Positions 1 to 8,712 of a stretch of 64,000 bases of DNA are shown here, piece after piece. The stretch lies in assembly GCA_003512955.1 (NCBI GenBank), contig DOTG01000028.1, positions 186,001-250,000 of the forward strand, in the 5' to 3' direction. A model generated the notes under the pieces. The model worked only from the letters and a program-made list of their open reading frames with translations, searched no databases and was not told the origin of the DNA. The DNA is from Marinilabiliales bacterium (GTDB lineage: Bacteria > Bacteroidota > Bacteroidia > Bacteroidales > SZUA-534). A program made the position numbers and the translations under genes. The stretch's first letter is position 1. Each line of letters begins with the position of its first letter.

Positions 1-2846
1 CCACGGATAGAGACGTTGATCAACGGGGCAATTTCCTTTGTTGAAAGGTTCATCCGTAGATAGGCACACAACCTGATTTCCTTTGGAGTCAATTCCGGGT
101 GCCGTTCCTTCAGCCGGGTGATAAAATCCTGATGCACCCTTTCAAAATACTTATCGAACACCTTGTAGTTTTGGTCGTTCTTCATAGTAGAATCAATGCG
201 GATGGTAATCTGCTTTAAGTCCTGTTTCACCGCATCGCTTTTTGCTTTTTCTGAAACAACCAGGAGTTCTTTCTTCAAGCTGTTCAGGAGTTTGTTCTTT
301 TGTATCAGGTTCATTGTCGAGTTGGCCAGTTCCATGTTTTTGTGCCGCATCTCGCTTTTCAGTTTTTCTTGTTCAAGCTGTTCAATCTTTTCTTCCGATT
401 GTTTTACCTCTTCTTTAAACTGTTGCTCTTTCGACACCAGTTCCATGCTATGTTTCTGCTTTTCAATCCTTCGGGTTTTCTCAATCTTGTGTTTATAATA
501 AATGAGGTTAACCAAAATGCTGGTTATAAAGGCTACAATATAAAAGATGTAAGCTACTAGGCTCCGATAAATAGGAGGCTTTACCGTAAAAGGGTATTTA
601 TAAACCACACTTTCGGTTTCATAAATATTCTTGGCCTTAACCTCAAAAGTATATTTTCCTTCTTTTAGGTTGGTATATTCTTTAAAATTGATGTCGTTCC
701 AATCAGACCATTCCTCATCAAAGCCCACCAGGCGGTAAGAGTGCCGTATCTGGTTGGCGGCTTCGTAAAAGGGGGTATAAAACTTAAACGAGATGGAATT
801 ATATTTATAGGAAATGTTGGCATTTCTGCCCTCCAGGTTTATCCTCTGTTCGGTCAATTGGTTTTCCAATTCCTCGGTCTCTTTATTCCGGGTCTTGATT
901 TTTATTTCGCTGATGTATGTGTGGTATTTAATGTTCTGCGCCTTGGTGGCCCCCAGCGAATAATGGAGCATTCCCTCTTTACTGCCAATAAAGGTGTTGT
1001 TTTTATCGTGGCTGTACACATTTTCGAACGAACCCGAAATAAAAAGTTTCTGTACCCGCATAAATGGATTGGTCACTTTAATATATGTTCCATCCTCCAT
1101 GAGCCGGAAAACCCCCATACCCGTTCTTGTAAAAAACCAAATATCACCACTAGATTCAACAATTAAATGTGAAATCCCTTTAATTCCGGTAAACATTGAG
1201 GTGAGCTCCTGGTTAAACTCAAATTGCCCGCGCGATGCATTAAAATTAAACAGGCTGTCGTTGGCCAACAGACAAAACTGATTTTTAATTGAAATCAAAC
1301 TGTAAGGAATCTCAGGCAACCCATCTTTTGAATCGTATTGATGAAAACCGATGACATTTTTAAAATCGCTTGAAAGGGTAACTTTAAAAACACCTTTTAA
1401 GCCGTGTGATATCCACAGGTTGTGGTTTTCATCGAACATCAACTCCCGGCACGATTCGTGAATTCCTTTTACAGCACCCAGGCTTTCCCATTTGCTGGTG
1501 GAAGAGTTCTTTTTGAAAAGCTCCAACCCAGAGTAATTACCACCAATAACATAACCCTCTTCCCACGGGACCTCTATAAAATCCCATCCCCCGGGGATCT
1601 GTGAAATGGGGACGGCTTTAAAATCTTCAATCAGAAATGTACCAAAGTTGTGGCCGCACCAGAGTTTTCCGTCCACCATCTTCAACTTCCAAACCTGACC
1701 CAGTGTTCCCGGGATTTTCGTGAATTTTGAATCCAGCAAATGTTCGTTGTCAATCTCATTGGTAGGTTTGGCAAACAACCCCTGGTTGGTTCCAATATAA
1801 AGAATGTTATTATGGATGATCGATGTATATGATGTTTCAATATCGTAGCTGTAATTCAGAATGGTAATGGGAGCGCTGACTTCAAGCATATCAATGCCAT
1901 TATCGAGCCCCAGCCAAAGATTTTTATAGTTATCGAAGTACATGCTCAACACAGTGTTGTTTTGCAACCCGCGCGAACGGTTCAGGTGTTGCACTACGTT
2001 ACCATCCTTATTGATGATATAAATCCCATTTTGGATAGTCCCGATGGCAATCTGTTCCTGGTTCAGTTCAAGTCCGGTATAGGTCTGGTTTTTAATGAAT
2101 ACTTCATTCACTTTATTACCCCATGGCCTTAACTCATTGTTATGGAAATCGAATATTCCGGAATTGGTAGTCCCGATAAGCAATTCATGTTTTTTGCCTT
2201 GAAGGATAAAGGTCACATCGTTGTCCAGAAAAAGGGTCTCGTTTAAAAACACCGGAACCAGTTTCCCGTTTTCGATGGAATACAATCCAAATTCCCTGTC
2301 AACAACATAAAGTGTATTGTTTACTAAATAGGAGAACCCAAACCGTGACTTTGGTTCCAGTACCTTTACATCGTTATCTTTAATGATGAAAATATTCGTA
2401 TATGATTGAAATACAATACCATAAGATGAAGCGTGGATTCTCCACACTTCGTCGAAACTGCTAAATTCCTTACTAAGATGTGCCGACAGCGATACATAAT
2501 TCATGTCGCCTTTGGCATCTTTCTCAAAATAACCAAATTCATTATATCCCCCGGCATACACTCTATTGCTTACAAAAAGTACCGACCGGACGATGGAGTT
2601 GTTAGGAAGCGGAAACAATTGCCAGGTAGTTCCATCGAAGGTTAAAACCCCACTGTTGTTGGCAAAATACATCACGTTGTTATCATCCTGGGTGATGCAC
2701 CAGTTCTGGGTCTCGGCATTGTAGGTTTCACGGGGGTAATTACTGATGAAGGGCAACCCAATATCTTTGATTTGGGCCTGTAAAAGTGTTATGCCACATT
2801 GCAACAATAGTATTACCAAACAAAAAGGTAGGATAATCCGTTTCAA
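1..2846 (-). CDS. Y_Y_Y/beta-propeller sensor with LuxR-type HTH (partial, C-terminus beyond window)
   Basis: One-component sensor-regulator. The frame is open from the left edge to a TTG at 2846 and I found no ATG upstream in frame. From TTG it reads a signal peptide (KRIILPFCLVILLL...LQAQ), then about 700 residues of propeller-like repeats (motifs such as WCITQDDNN, NLWISHGLKG, GDIWFFTRTGMGVF), a Y_Y_Y-type beta-sandwich, one membrane helix (AYIFYIVAFITSILVNLIYY), a charged coiled coil, and the start of a LuxR/GerE HTH (LTPKEIRLCAYLRMNLSTKEIA) that runs off the window. By family, the periplasmic propeller senses a ligand and the cytoplasmic HTH binds DNA. There is no histidine kinase domain between them. 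The ligand is unknown. The last HTH residues are missing only because of the window edge. Confidence 0.85.
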   Translation of the reverse strand, partial: MKRIILPFCLVILLLQCGITLLQAQIKDIGLPFISNYPRETYNAETQNWCITQDDNNVMYFANNSGVLTFDGTTWQLFPLPNNSIVRSVLFVSNRVYAGGYNEFGYFEKDAKGDMNYVSLSAHLSKEFSSFDEVWRIHASSYGIVFQSYTNIFIIKDNDVKVLEPKSRFGFSYLVNNTLYVVDREFGLYSIENGKLVPVFLNETLFLDNDVTFILQGKKHELLIGTTNSGIFDFHNNELRPWGNKVNEVFIKNQTYTGLELNQEQIAIGTIQNGIYIINKDGNVVQHLNRSRGLQNNTVLSMYFDNYKNLWLGLDNGIDMLEVSAPITILNYSYDIETSYTSIIHNNILYIGTNQGLFAKPTNEIDNEHLLDSKFTKIPGTLGQVWKLKMVDGKLWCGHNFGTFLIEDFKAVPISQIPGGWDFIEVPWEEGYVIGGNYSGLELFKKNSSTSKWESLGAVKGIHESCRELMFDENHNLWISHGLKGVFKVTLSSDFKNVIGFHQYDSKDGLPEIPYSLISIKNQFCLLANDSLFNFNASRGQFEFNQELTSMFTGIKGISHLIVESSGDIWFFTRTGMGVFRLMEDGTYIKVTNPFMRVQKLFISGSFENVYSHDKNNTFIGSKEGMLHYSLGATKAQNIKYHTYISEIKIKTRNKETEELENQLTEQRINLEGRNANISYKYNSISFKFYTPFYEAANQIRHSYRLVGFDEEWSDWNDINFKEYTNLKEGKYTFEVKAKNIYETESVVYKYPFTVKPPIYRSLVAYIFYIVAFITSILVNLIYYKHKIEKTRRIEKQKHSMELVSKEQQFKEEVKQSEEKIEQLEQEKLKSEMRHKNMELANSTMNLIQKNKLLNSLKKELLVVSEKAKSDAVKQDLKQITIRIDSTMKNDQNYKVFDKYFERVHQDFITRLKERHPELTPKEIRLCAYLRMNLSTKEIAPLINVSIR

Positions 2847-2965
2847 AGTAGTGCAGTTTAATTTATTCCAAAATAGGGGTTTTTTCTTTTTAATTCCAAA
2901 TCCATCAGCGTTGGAATAAGATGCAATTGATCGAATAAACAATGCCTTCGGATCCCTATATGCAG

Positions 2966-3379
2966 CTACTTTATTTCGGCTACTTTTGCAAGAACAGCTT
3001 CCCAATGTTTTTTCATCTCTTCCCGTTGGTTGCTATCCAATAATTTTTCCTGATGAAAGCTGATGGTTGCTTTGGTTTTATCTTTCATTTTAATTACCCG
3101 GACCTGAAGCATGGATTGGTTCGTCCATTCTGTTTTTTTGTAGTCAATCCGGAAGTGCGAAAATGGTTTAAAAACGCGTTTTTTCCCTTCAATCCCATCT
3201 TTTGTCCGGAATCCAAAATCCGAACTTACATCCCCGGAAATAAGCTTTCCTAACCAAATGGACTTCCCTTTTTTTGAAAGCAGCTTTTCCCATGCTTCTT
3301 CGGGGGTGAGGTTAAAAGTCCGCCGGACCCCCACCTGAAAACCAACGTCTTTGGTCAATCCAACCTGTTTTGAGTTCAT
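2966..3379 (-). CDS. SRPBCC/AHSA1-like domain protein
   Basis: Small cytoplasmic protein of 137 residues with the pattern of the START/SRPBCC (AHSA1-like) fold: an N-terminal strand (VGFQVGVRRTFNLTPEEAWEKLLS), a central beta region ending in FRIDYKKTEW, SMLQVRVIKMKDKTKATISFHQEKL, and a C-terminal helix (REEMKKHWEAVLAKVAEIK). The ATG at 3379 is preferred over an in-frame TTG at 3403. Family members bind hydrophobic ligands or act as co-chaperone-like proteins; no ligand can be inferred here. It is a single gene between the propeller regulator and two lipoprotein genes, all on the same strand but with gaps. Confidence 0.7.
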   Translation of the reverse strand: MNSKQVGLTKDVGFQVGVRRTFNLTPEEAWEKLLSKKGKSIWLGKLISGDVSSDFGFRTKDGIEGKKRVFKPFSHFRIDYKKTEWTNQSMLQVRVIKMKDKTKATISFHQEKLLDSNQREEMKKHWEAVLAKVAEIK

Positions 3380-3442
3380 TCTTAAAAAAGATTTTAAATT
3401 CAAATGCCTAAGTGTAACAAAAATAATAATTTTAAGATTGAA

Positions 3443-3808
3443 TTATTGATTTTCAAGTAATGGATTTATCACCGGAGTCGAATCGTTAATCTCAATGGTT
3501 AAATTATCCTCAATCTCTAACCGGATAGCCTCTTTCGTTTCAAGATAAACCAGATCTCCATTGACTTCGATATAAAATTTCAAAGGATGTTCCTCTGGCA
3601 AATCAATATCGTAATAATTGTTTTTAGCATCAATTTCAATTTTTGTGGAGGTCTCTCCTGTAATTATTTGGGAAGCCAGAGGAATCCCTCCCCATTCCAC
3701 ATTCCTGAGAGTGGTTTTGGGCAATTTATTCTGAACCTTGATCGATGAAGGATCATAACAACTTATTAAAAATAAAAGGGACAATATTATAATTAGGCTC
3801 TTTTCCAT
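3443..3808 (-). CDS. Hypothetical lipoprotein, 121 aa
   Basis: I do not recognise the family. The N-terminus is a lipoprotein signal (MEKSLIIILSLLFLISC) with the acylated cysteine at residue 17, so it should be membrane-anchored in the periplasm or outer membrane. The mature part is acidic and beta-rich (TKIEIDAKNNYYDIDLPEEHPLKFYIEVNG), suggesting one small Ig-like or beta-sandwich domain. It lies 45 nt downstream of another orphan lipoprotein gene on the same strand, so the two may be cotranscribed. Confidence 0.6.
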   Translation of the reverse strand: MEKSLIIILSLLFLISCYDPSSIKVQNKLPKTTLRNVEWGGIPLASQIITGETSTKIEIDAKNNYYDIDLPEEHPLKFYIEVNGDLVYLETKEAIRLEIEDNLTIEINDSTPVINPLLENQ

Positions 3809-3853
3809 ATTTTATTGTATTATAGTTGTTTAGATAAGGTATTTTGAGTTGGT

Positions 3854-4423
3854 TTATTCATTGAATGTTACTTCAATTTTCCCCATGTAAGCACTGGTAG
3901 TATTTTGAATCACATCAAATCCAACAAAAACCTGAATCTTTTTTGTAATCCAATTACCTTCGAATGTTTTAAATTTTACTTCATTCAATTCACAGATATA
4001 TTCACCCGGGGTTAAAATAATCCGGTTATTTAGGTACTCAACAAAATCACCAGCAGTTTCAAAGTTGTCGGTTTTTAAAACATAGGGCGCAATAAACAGG
4101 TATTCAATGGGTTTATCAGAATATCTTAACTGGTCAACTATTCTATCGGTTTTATTCAGTGTATCGTTACCCCCCGATGTATAAACACCCCAGTATTTGG
4201 CATTCACAAACATACTCAGGCTGTCAACAACATCAAGGTTCAGGTAGCCATTTTCACTGTCTTTTAGGCTAAGTGTAAATGTTAATTGTTGAAATTTATA
4301 CGGGTTGTCTTCATCCTCAATAACAAGGCTGTCAAATTGCCCGATACCAGAATCAGAACTGCACGAATTCATTAAAATAGAACCCATTAGTAAAATAAGT
4401 AGGGGAAAGCAACTTGTTCTCAT
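3854..4423 (-). CDS. Hypothetical lipoprotein, 189 aa
   Basis: Unrecognised. The ATG at 4423 gives a clean lipoprotein signal (MRTSCFPLLILLMGSILMNSC); the codon six bases further upstream in frame is TTG. The mature chain is beta-rich, with hydrophobic/polar alternation (YKFQQLTFTLSLKD, YICELNEVKFKTF, QVFVGFDVIQN), and is probably a one- or two-domain secreted sandwich protein. It precedes the 121-residue lipoprotein gene. No enzyme motif is visible. Confidence 0.6.
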   Translation of the reverse strand: MRTSCFPLLILLMGSILMNSCSSDSGIGQFDSLVIEDEDNPYKFQQLTFTLSLKDSENGYLNLDVVDSLSMFVNAKYWGVYTSGGNDTLNKTDRIVDQLRYSDKPIEYLFIAPYVLKTDNFETAGDFVEYLNNRIILTPGEYICELNEVKFKTFEGNWITKKIQVFVGFDVIQNTTSAYMGKIEVTFNE

Positions 4424-4522
4424 GTGCAAATTTTTAAATTGTTAAAATTGTCTTGCTAATTTATCTAAGTTTTTTTATGAACTTTTAGATGTTATAAGCA
4501 GGTCTATAGGTTGCTTTTAGAT

Positions 4523-4547
4523 AAAAAAACCGCCATTCAGGCGGTTT
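4523..4547 (-). terminator. Rho-independent terminator after the HD gene
   Basis: Perfect 8-bp stem aaaccgcc/ggcggttt (4527-4534 with 4540-4547) and 5-nt loop, followed on the minus strand by seven T. It lies just after the stop of the HD-domain gene (4559). Confidence 0.9.
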
Positions 4548-4558
4548 AATTTTATAAT

Positions 4559-5113
4559 TTACACAATCAACCGTTCCCTGAAAGGTTCAAAGGTCATAAA
4601 GTCGGCATGGTGGACAATGTAAGCCTCGGTAATCCGCTTTACCAGATTCCCCTCACCGGCATGGGTGGCAATAATGTGGCAAACCGATGCCGGAACACCA
4701 CACATCTCGGCCAGGCTTACCCCGGAAAATGGATGGCGCAGATACTTTCCGTAGGTTCCCTGAACGGTTTTTCCATTGGCATCTTTCACATATTCGAGCA
4801 ATTTACCCACATCGCACAAAATAGCCCCCGAAATGAGTACATCCATATCGGCTTTCAATTCCCCATGATACATGGCATTGATTTTTTCGCCGGCATCTTT
4901 GGCAATATGAACTACCGAACGTTTGTGATCCATAAACGTAACTTTCAAATCGGGTCCACAGAGTAAGGTAAAAGGAATGGTGTTTAAATCGGCAGGTGTA
5001 AGCACACTTTTTTCCAAGGCCAATTCCCAAACTTTAGCTGTTTTTTCCCTGAGTTGGTTATCGTTAATCCAGGACAGTTCCTCGCCCCAGAGTTTTTCTA
5101 CATCTTTATTCAT
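4559..5113 (-). CDS. HD-domain protein (phosphohydrolase-like)
   Basis: Cytoplasmic 184-residue protein with the HD superfamily layout: a first histidine in HKRSVVHIAKDA, an HD-like motif read as ILCDVGKLLEY, then a helix and HPFSGVSLAEMCGVP with a later histidine pair in ICHxIATHAGEG (VCHIIATHAGEG). The canonical His-Asp doublet appears as Cys-Asp (LCDVGK), which might change the metal site. HD proteins hydrolyse phosphate esters or nucleotides; no substrate can be assigned. A strong terminator follows it. The dehydrogenase gene upstream is about 90 nt away across a palindromic repeat, so cotranscription is possible. Confidence 0.7.
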   Translation of the reverse strand: MNKDVEKLWGEELSWINDNQLREKTAKVWELALEKSVLTPADLNTIPFTLLCGPDLKVTFMDHKRSVVHIAKDAGEKINAMYHGELKADMDVLISGAILCDVGKLLEYVKDANGKTVQGTYGKYLRHPFSGVSLAEMCGVPASVCHIIATHAGEGNLVKRITEAYIVHHADFMTFEPFRERLIV

Positions 5114-5141
5114 TGGTCTGTTTTTTTAGTCATTTATTTAA

Positions 5142-5187
5142 AAGTCATCGGATGACTTCTTTTCCGATGAAAATAGTCATCCAATGG
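5142..5187. repeat. Palindromic pair repeat, copy A (AGTCAyC family)
   Basis: Near-palindrome aagtcatcggatgactt (5142-5158), then ccgatga and a second unit agtcatccaatggct (5173-5187). The same kind of paired unit recurs at 16668, 21499 and 42903. It lies between the dehydrogenase and HD genes. Confidence 0.6.
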
Positions 5188-5202
5188 CTACGGCACTAAT
5201 AA

Positions 5203-6396
5203 TTATAGTTTTGCGATAATGACATCGGTCATCTGAATGGTGGAGGCGGCTCCTTTTTCAACAACATCGGGCTTCCCGCTCATTTTCAACATGTCGTAGG
5301 TACGTATTTTACCCTCCTCAATTACTGTTGCAATGGCTTTACGGATGCGGGCAGCAATCTCTTTTTCATCAATATAATCCAGCATCATGCAAGCCGATTC
5401 AATCATGGCAATGGGGTTGACAATGGATACTTTATAATCAGCATATTTTGGGGCCGAACCATGGGTAGGTTCAAATACGGCCACCCCACTGGCACCCATC
5501 TGGGCGCTACAAGCAAAGCCCAATCCGCCAATCAGCCCGGCAAATCCGTCCGAAATAATATCGCCAAACATGTTACCGGCCACCAAAACACCATAATCTT
5601 CGGGGTTTTTGGTCAACCACATCATTTGGGCATCAACGTTGGTATTCCATAGTTCAATATCCGGGAAATCTTTTTTCTGGATTTCCTGGGCCATTTTGTA
5701 CATCATGCCCGAGGTTTCGCGAATAACATTGGGTTTTTCGCACAGGGTCACCGATTTGTATCCAAAGTCATTGGCATGGTTAAAGGCAGCCCGTAAAATC
5801 CGTTCGGTGGCCTTTTTGGTAAAAATCCGGGTCGATACCGAAATCTCTTCGGCTGGCACATTGCCAAAGTTCTCCACAAATTTTGGATGCGTTTTTAAGG
5901 CTTCGTACACCACTCCCTTTGGATGGCTCCATTCCACGCCGCCATACAAGCCTTCGGTATTCTGGCGGAAAATGACCACATCCACTATCGGTTCCTCAAT
6001 ATTGCCATTGGCACCCCGGCGGATAAAGTTCAACGGGTTTCCTTTATAAGTGTTACAAGGGCGGATGCAGATATCCAAATCGAAATGTTGGCGCAACCCC
6101 ACAATGGGGCTCGAATAAACCAATCCTCTGTTTTTCAGTTCGGGAGCCAGTTCTTCAAAGGCCGCATCTTTGGGTTTTGAGGTAATGGCACCAAACAAAC
6201 CTATTTTATGTTTCTCAAGCAAATCGAGGGTACGCTGTGGAAGAGGGTTCCCCTCTCTGCACCAAAAATCCCAGCCAATATCACCATTTACATATTCAGC
6301 TTCGAAGCCGGCGGCATTTAATACCCGAATGGCTTGATCCAATACAATTTTTCCTATTCCATCGCCAGGCATGGCTACAATAGTTCTTTTCGACAT
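5203..6396 (-). CDS. Isocitrate/isopropylmalate-family NAD(P)-dependent dehydrogenase
   Basis: A 397-residue beta-decarboxylating dehydrogenase. Family marks seen: N-terminal PGDGIGKIV, the substrate-binding stretch FRQNTEGLYGGVEW, a lysine/asparagine region (CEKPNVIRETSGMM), the metal-binding aspartates in NVDAQMMW and GNMFGDIISDGFAGLIGGLG, and the nucleotide-binding EPTHGSAPKYADY...NPIAMI. Family enzymes oxidise a 2-hydroxy-3-carboxylate such as isocitrate, 3-isopropylmalate or homoisocitrate. Length and the NTEGLYGGVE motif favour an isocitrate-like NAD enzyme, but the exact substrate cannot be read. No leucine or lysine biosynthesis genes are nearby. Confidence 0.85.
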   Translation of the reverse strand: MSKRTIVAMPGDGIGKIVLDQAIRVLNAAGFEAEYVNGDIGWDFWCREGNPLPQRTLDLLEKHKIGLFGAITSKPKDAAFEELAPELKNRGLVYSSPIVGLRQHFDLDICIRPCNTYKGNPLNFIRRGANGNIEEPIVDVVIFRQNTEGLYGGVEWSHPKGVVYEALKTHPKFVENFGNVPAEEISVSTRIFTKKATERILRAAFNHANDFGYKSVTLCEKPNVIRETSGMMYKMAQEIQKKDFPDIELWNTNVDAQMMWLTKNPEDYGVLVAGNMFGDIISDGFAGLIGGLGFACSAQMGASGVAVFEPTHGSAPKYADYKVSIVNPIAMIESACMMLDYIDEKEIAARIRKAIATVIEEGKIRTYDMLKMSGKPDVVEKGAASTIQMTDVIIAKL

Positions 6397-6665
6397 AGTT
6401 AGTAGATTTAATTGTTATGTTTTGGGTAAATTTAGCAGAATAAAAAATATCTAAAATGTGATATAAAACCTAAAATTTGAATAATTGCGAATAGGTCAGG
6501 TATAACAGTAAAACAACGGAAATAAATACTTGAACGGCCTGAATAATTCATAAAACAACTGGTACAAATGATCGGTTGGAATTAAATTTACAAACCTGAA
6601 TTAATTTTGAATCCCTGTTTTGATGAAAATTCCTACATTTATAGAAAAATCAACAGACCTAAACA

Positions 6666-8711
6666 ATGAAACAGCCGCTCATCGTGCAACAAGACCCTTG
6701 GTTGACGCCATTCAAAGATGTTATCAAACAACGCATGAACCTTACCGATGCTAAAAAAAAGGAATTGCTTCAGGACAAACACCCCAACCTGTCCGATTTT
6801 GCCAACGGGCACCATTCTTTTGGATGCTTCAAAGAGCATGGGTCTATCCTTTTCAGGGAATGGTTACCCAACGCCAGACAGGTATTTTTAATTGGCGATT
6901 TCAGCCAGTGGGAACCCAATGAGAAATTTGCATTTAAACCAGTAGGGTACGGAAGCTGGGAACTCCGGTTAAGTTCGGATGTTATTAATCATTCCCATCT
7001 TTATAAATTAAAGGTTTATTGGGATGGCGGTGAAGGTGAGCGGATTCCGGCCTGGAGCCGCCGCGTGGTTCAGGATCCGCATACCCATATTTTCAGTGCC
7101 CAGGTTTGGCTCCCTCCACACGATTACAAATGGAAACACCGGCTAAAACCTACCTCCGAAGCTCCAATAATTTATGAAGCACACATTGGGATGGCGGGTG
7201 AAGCAGAACGTGTAGCAACTTTTAACGAATTCCGGATCAATATTCTACCCAGGATACACGCATTAGGTTACAACACTATTCAATTGATGGCTATTCAGGA
7301 ACACCCCTATTACGGATCGTTTGGATACCATGTAAGCAGCTATTTTGCCGTATGTTCGCGTTATGGTACACCAGAGGAATTAAAAGAATTGATTGACGAA
7401 GCTCATGCGTTGGGAATCAGGATAATTATGGATATTGTTCATTCACATGCGGTACGGAATGAGTTGGAAGGATTGGGACGTCTGGACGGGACCCGTTACC
7501 AGTTTTTTCACGAGGGAACCCGTGGCGAGCATCCTGCATGGGATTCGTACTGTTTCAATTATGGCAAAAACGAAGTCATTCATTTTCTGTTTTCAAATAT
7601 TAAATATTGGTTGGAAGAATTTCATTTCGACGGGTTTCGGTTCGATGGGGTAACCAGCATGTTGTATTACGATCATGGCTTGGGGCGCGACTTTACCAAC
7701 TATAACTATTACTTTGATGGGGGCCAGGACGAAGAAGCAATCGTATATTTGAGCCTGGCCAATAGCCTGATTCAGGAACTGAACTCCAATGCGCTTTCCA
7801 TTGCCGAGGAGATGAGCGGATACCCGGGCATTGCCGCTCCGGTAGCCGATGGAGGCATGGGATTTACCCATCGGCTGGCCATGGGGATTCCCGATTTCTG
7901 GATTAAAACCTTGAAAGAAAAGGAAGACGAAAACTGGAATCTCGGGCACATCTATCATGAATTAACCAGCAAACGTTCCGAGGAAATGGTCATTTCATAC
8001 TGTGAATCGCACGATCAGGCTTTGGTTGGCGATAAAACCATCGCTTTCCGGTTGATGGATAAAGAGATGTACTTCCACATGTTGATTGACGATACCAATC
8101 TGGTCATTGACAGGGGGATGGCGCTGCATAAAATGATCCGTTTGATTACTTCAACCACCGCTGGTGGCGGCTACCTGAATTTTATGGGTAATGAATTCGG
8201 GCATCCCGAATGGATTGACTTTCCGAGGCAAGGGAATGGCTGGTCTTATAAATATGCCACCCGTCAATGGAGTCTGGTGGATCGTGAAGATTTGAAATAC
8301 CGTTTCCTGAACGAATTTGATAAAGCAATGGTTCAAATCCTCCGCACAGAGAACCTGACCATGATCTTTCCTTTTTATATCCAAAAAGTGAATGAACCCG
8401 ACAAAATAATTGCTTTTTCACGTTCAAAATACATTTTCATTTTCAATTTTCATCCAACCGCAAGTTACACCGACTATGGGATCCCTGTTCCCGAAGGGCG
8501 ATACAAATACCTGTTTAGTACCGATGAATTAAGGTTTGGCGGTTTTGGCCGATTGGACGAAACTCAAAGCTATCATTCCCTGATGGTTCAAGATGATTCA
8601 AAACAGCAGCAAATAAAACTTTACATTCCTTCACGAACGGCCATAGTATTGGAAAAGATGCCTATCCCCAGTGTCTATCAAAGGTTAACTTTTAAGTCAA
8701 CCAAAAAATAG
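6666..8711 (+). CDS. glgB: 1,4-alpha-glucan (glycogen) branching enzyme, GH13
   Basis: Makes alpha-1,6 branches in glycogen in the cytoplasm. 681 residues, no signal peptide. The CBM48-like N-terminal domain (HSFGCFKEHG, RQVFLIGDFSQW, about residues 40-150) precedes a GH13 barrel. Conserved regions: IIMDIVHSHA (I), DGFRFDGVTSM with nucleophile Asp327 (II), SIAEEMSG with acid/base Glu381 (III), and CESHDQAL (IV). A C-terminal beta domain ends the protein. The order and the FRFDGVTSMLYYDHG stretch resemble the eukaryotic-type branching enzymes found in many Bacteroidota. The next GH13 gene starts one base after this stop, so the two form an operon. No glycogen synthase gene is in the window. 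Confidence 0.92.
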   Translation: MKQPLIVQQDPWLTPFKDVIKQRMNLTDAKKKELLQDKHPNLSDFANGHHSFGCFKEHGSILFREWLPNARQVFLIGDFSQWEPNEKFAFKPVGYGSWELRLSSDVINHSHLYKLKVYWDGGEGERIPAWSRRVVQDPHTHIFSAQVWLPPHDYKWKHRLKPTSEAPIIYEAHIGMAGEAERVATFNEFRINILPRIHALGYNTIQLMAIQEHPYYGSFGYHVSSYFAVCSRYGTPEELKELIDEAHALGIRIIMDIVHSHAVRNELEGLGRLDGTRYQFFHEGTRGEHPAWDSYCFNYGKNEVIHFLFSNIKYWLEEFHFDGFRFDGVTSMLYYDHGLGRDFTNYNYYFDGGQDEEAIVYLSLANSLIQELNSNALSIAEEMSGYPGIAAPVADGGMGFTHRLAMGIPDFWIKTLKEKEDENWNLGHIYHELTSKRSEEMVISYCESHDQALVGDKTIAFRLMDKEMYFHMLIDDTNLVIDRGMALHKMIRLITSTTAGGGYLNFMGNEFGHPEWIDFPRQGNGWSYKYATRQWSLVDREDLKYRFLNEFDKAMVQILRTENLTMIFPFYIQKVNEPDKIIAFSRSKYIFIFNFHPTASYTDYGIPVPEGRYKYLFSTDELRFGGFGRLDETQSYHSLMVQDDSKQQQIKLYIPSRTAIVLEKMPIPSVYQRLTFKSTKK

Positions 8712-8712
8712 C

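Noticed and set aside
1..1604. Plus-strand frames in the first 1.6 kb
   Set aside because: The minus strand is one continuous propeller/HTH protein; the plus-strand frames are its antisense.
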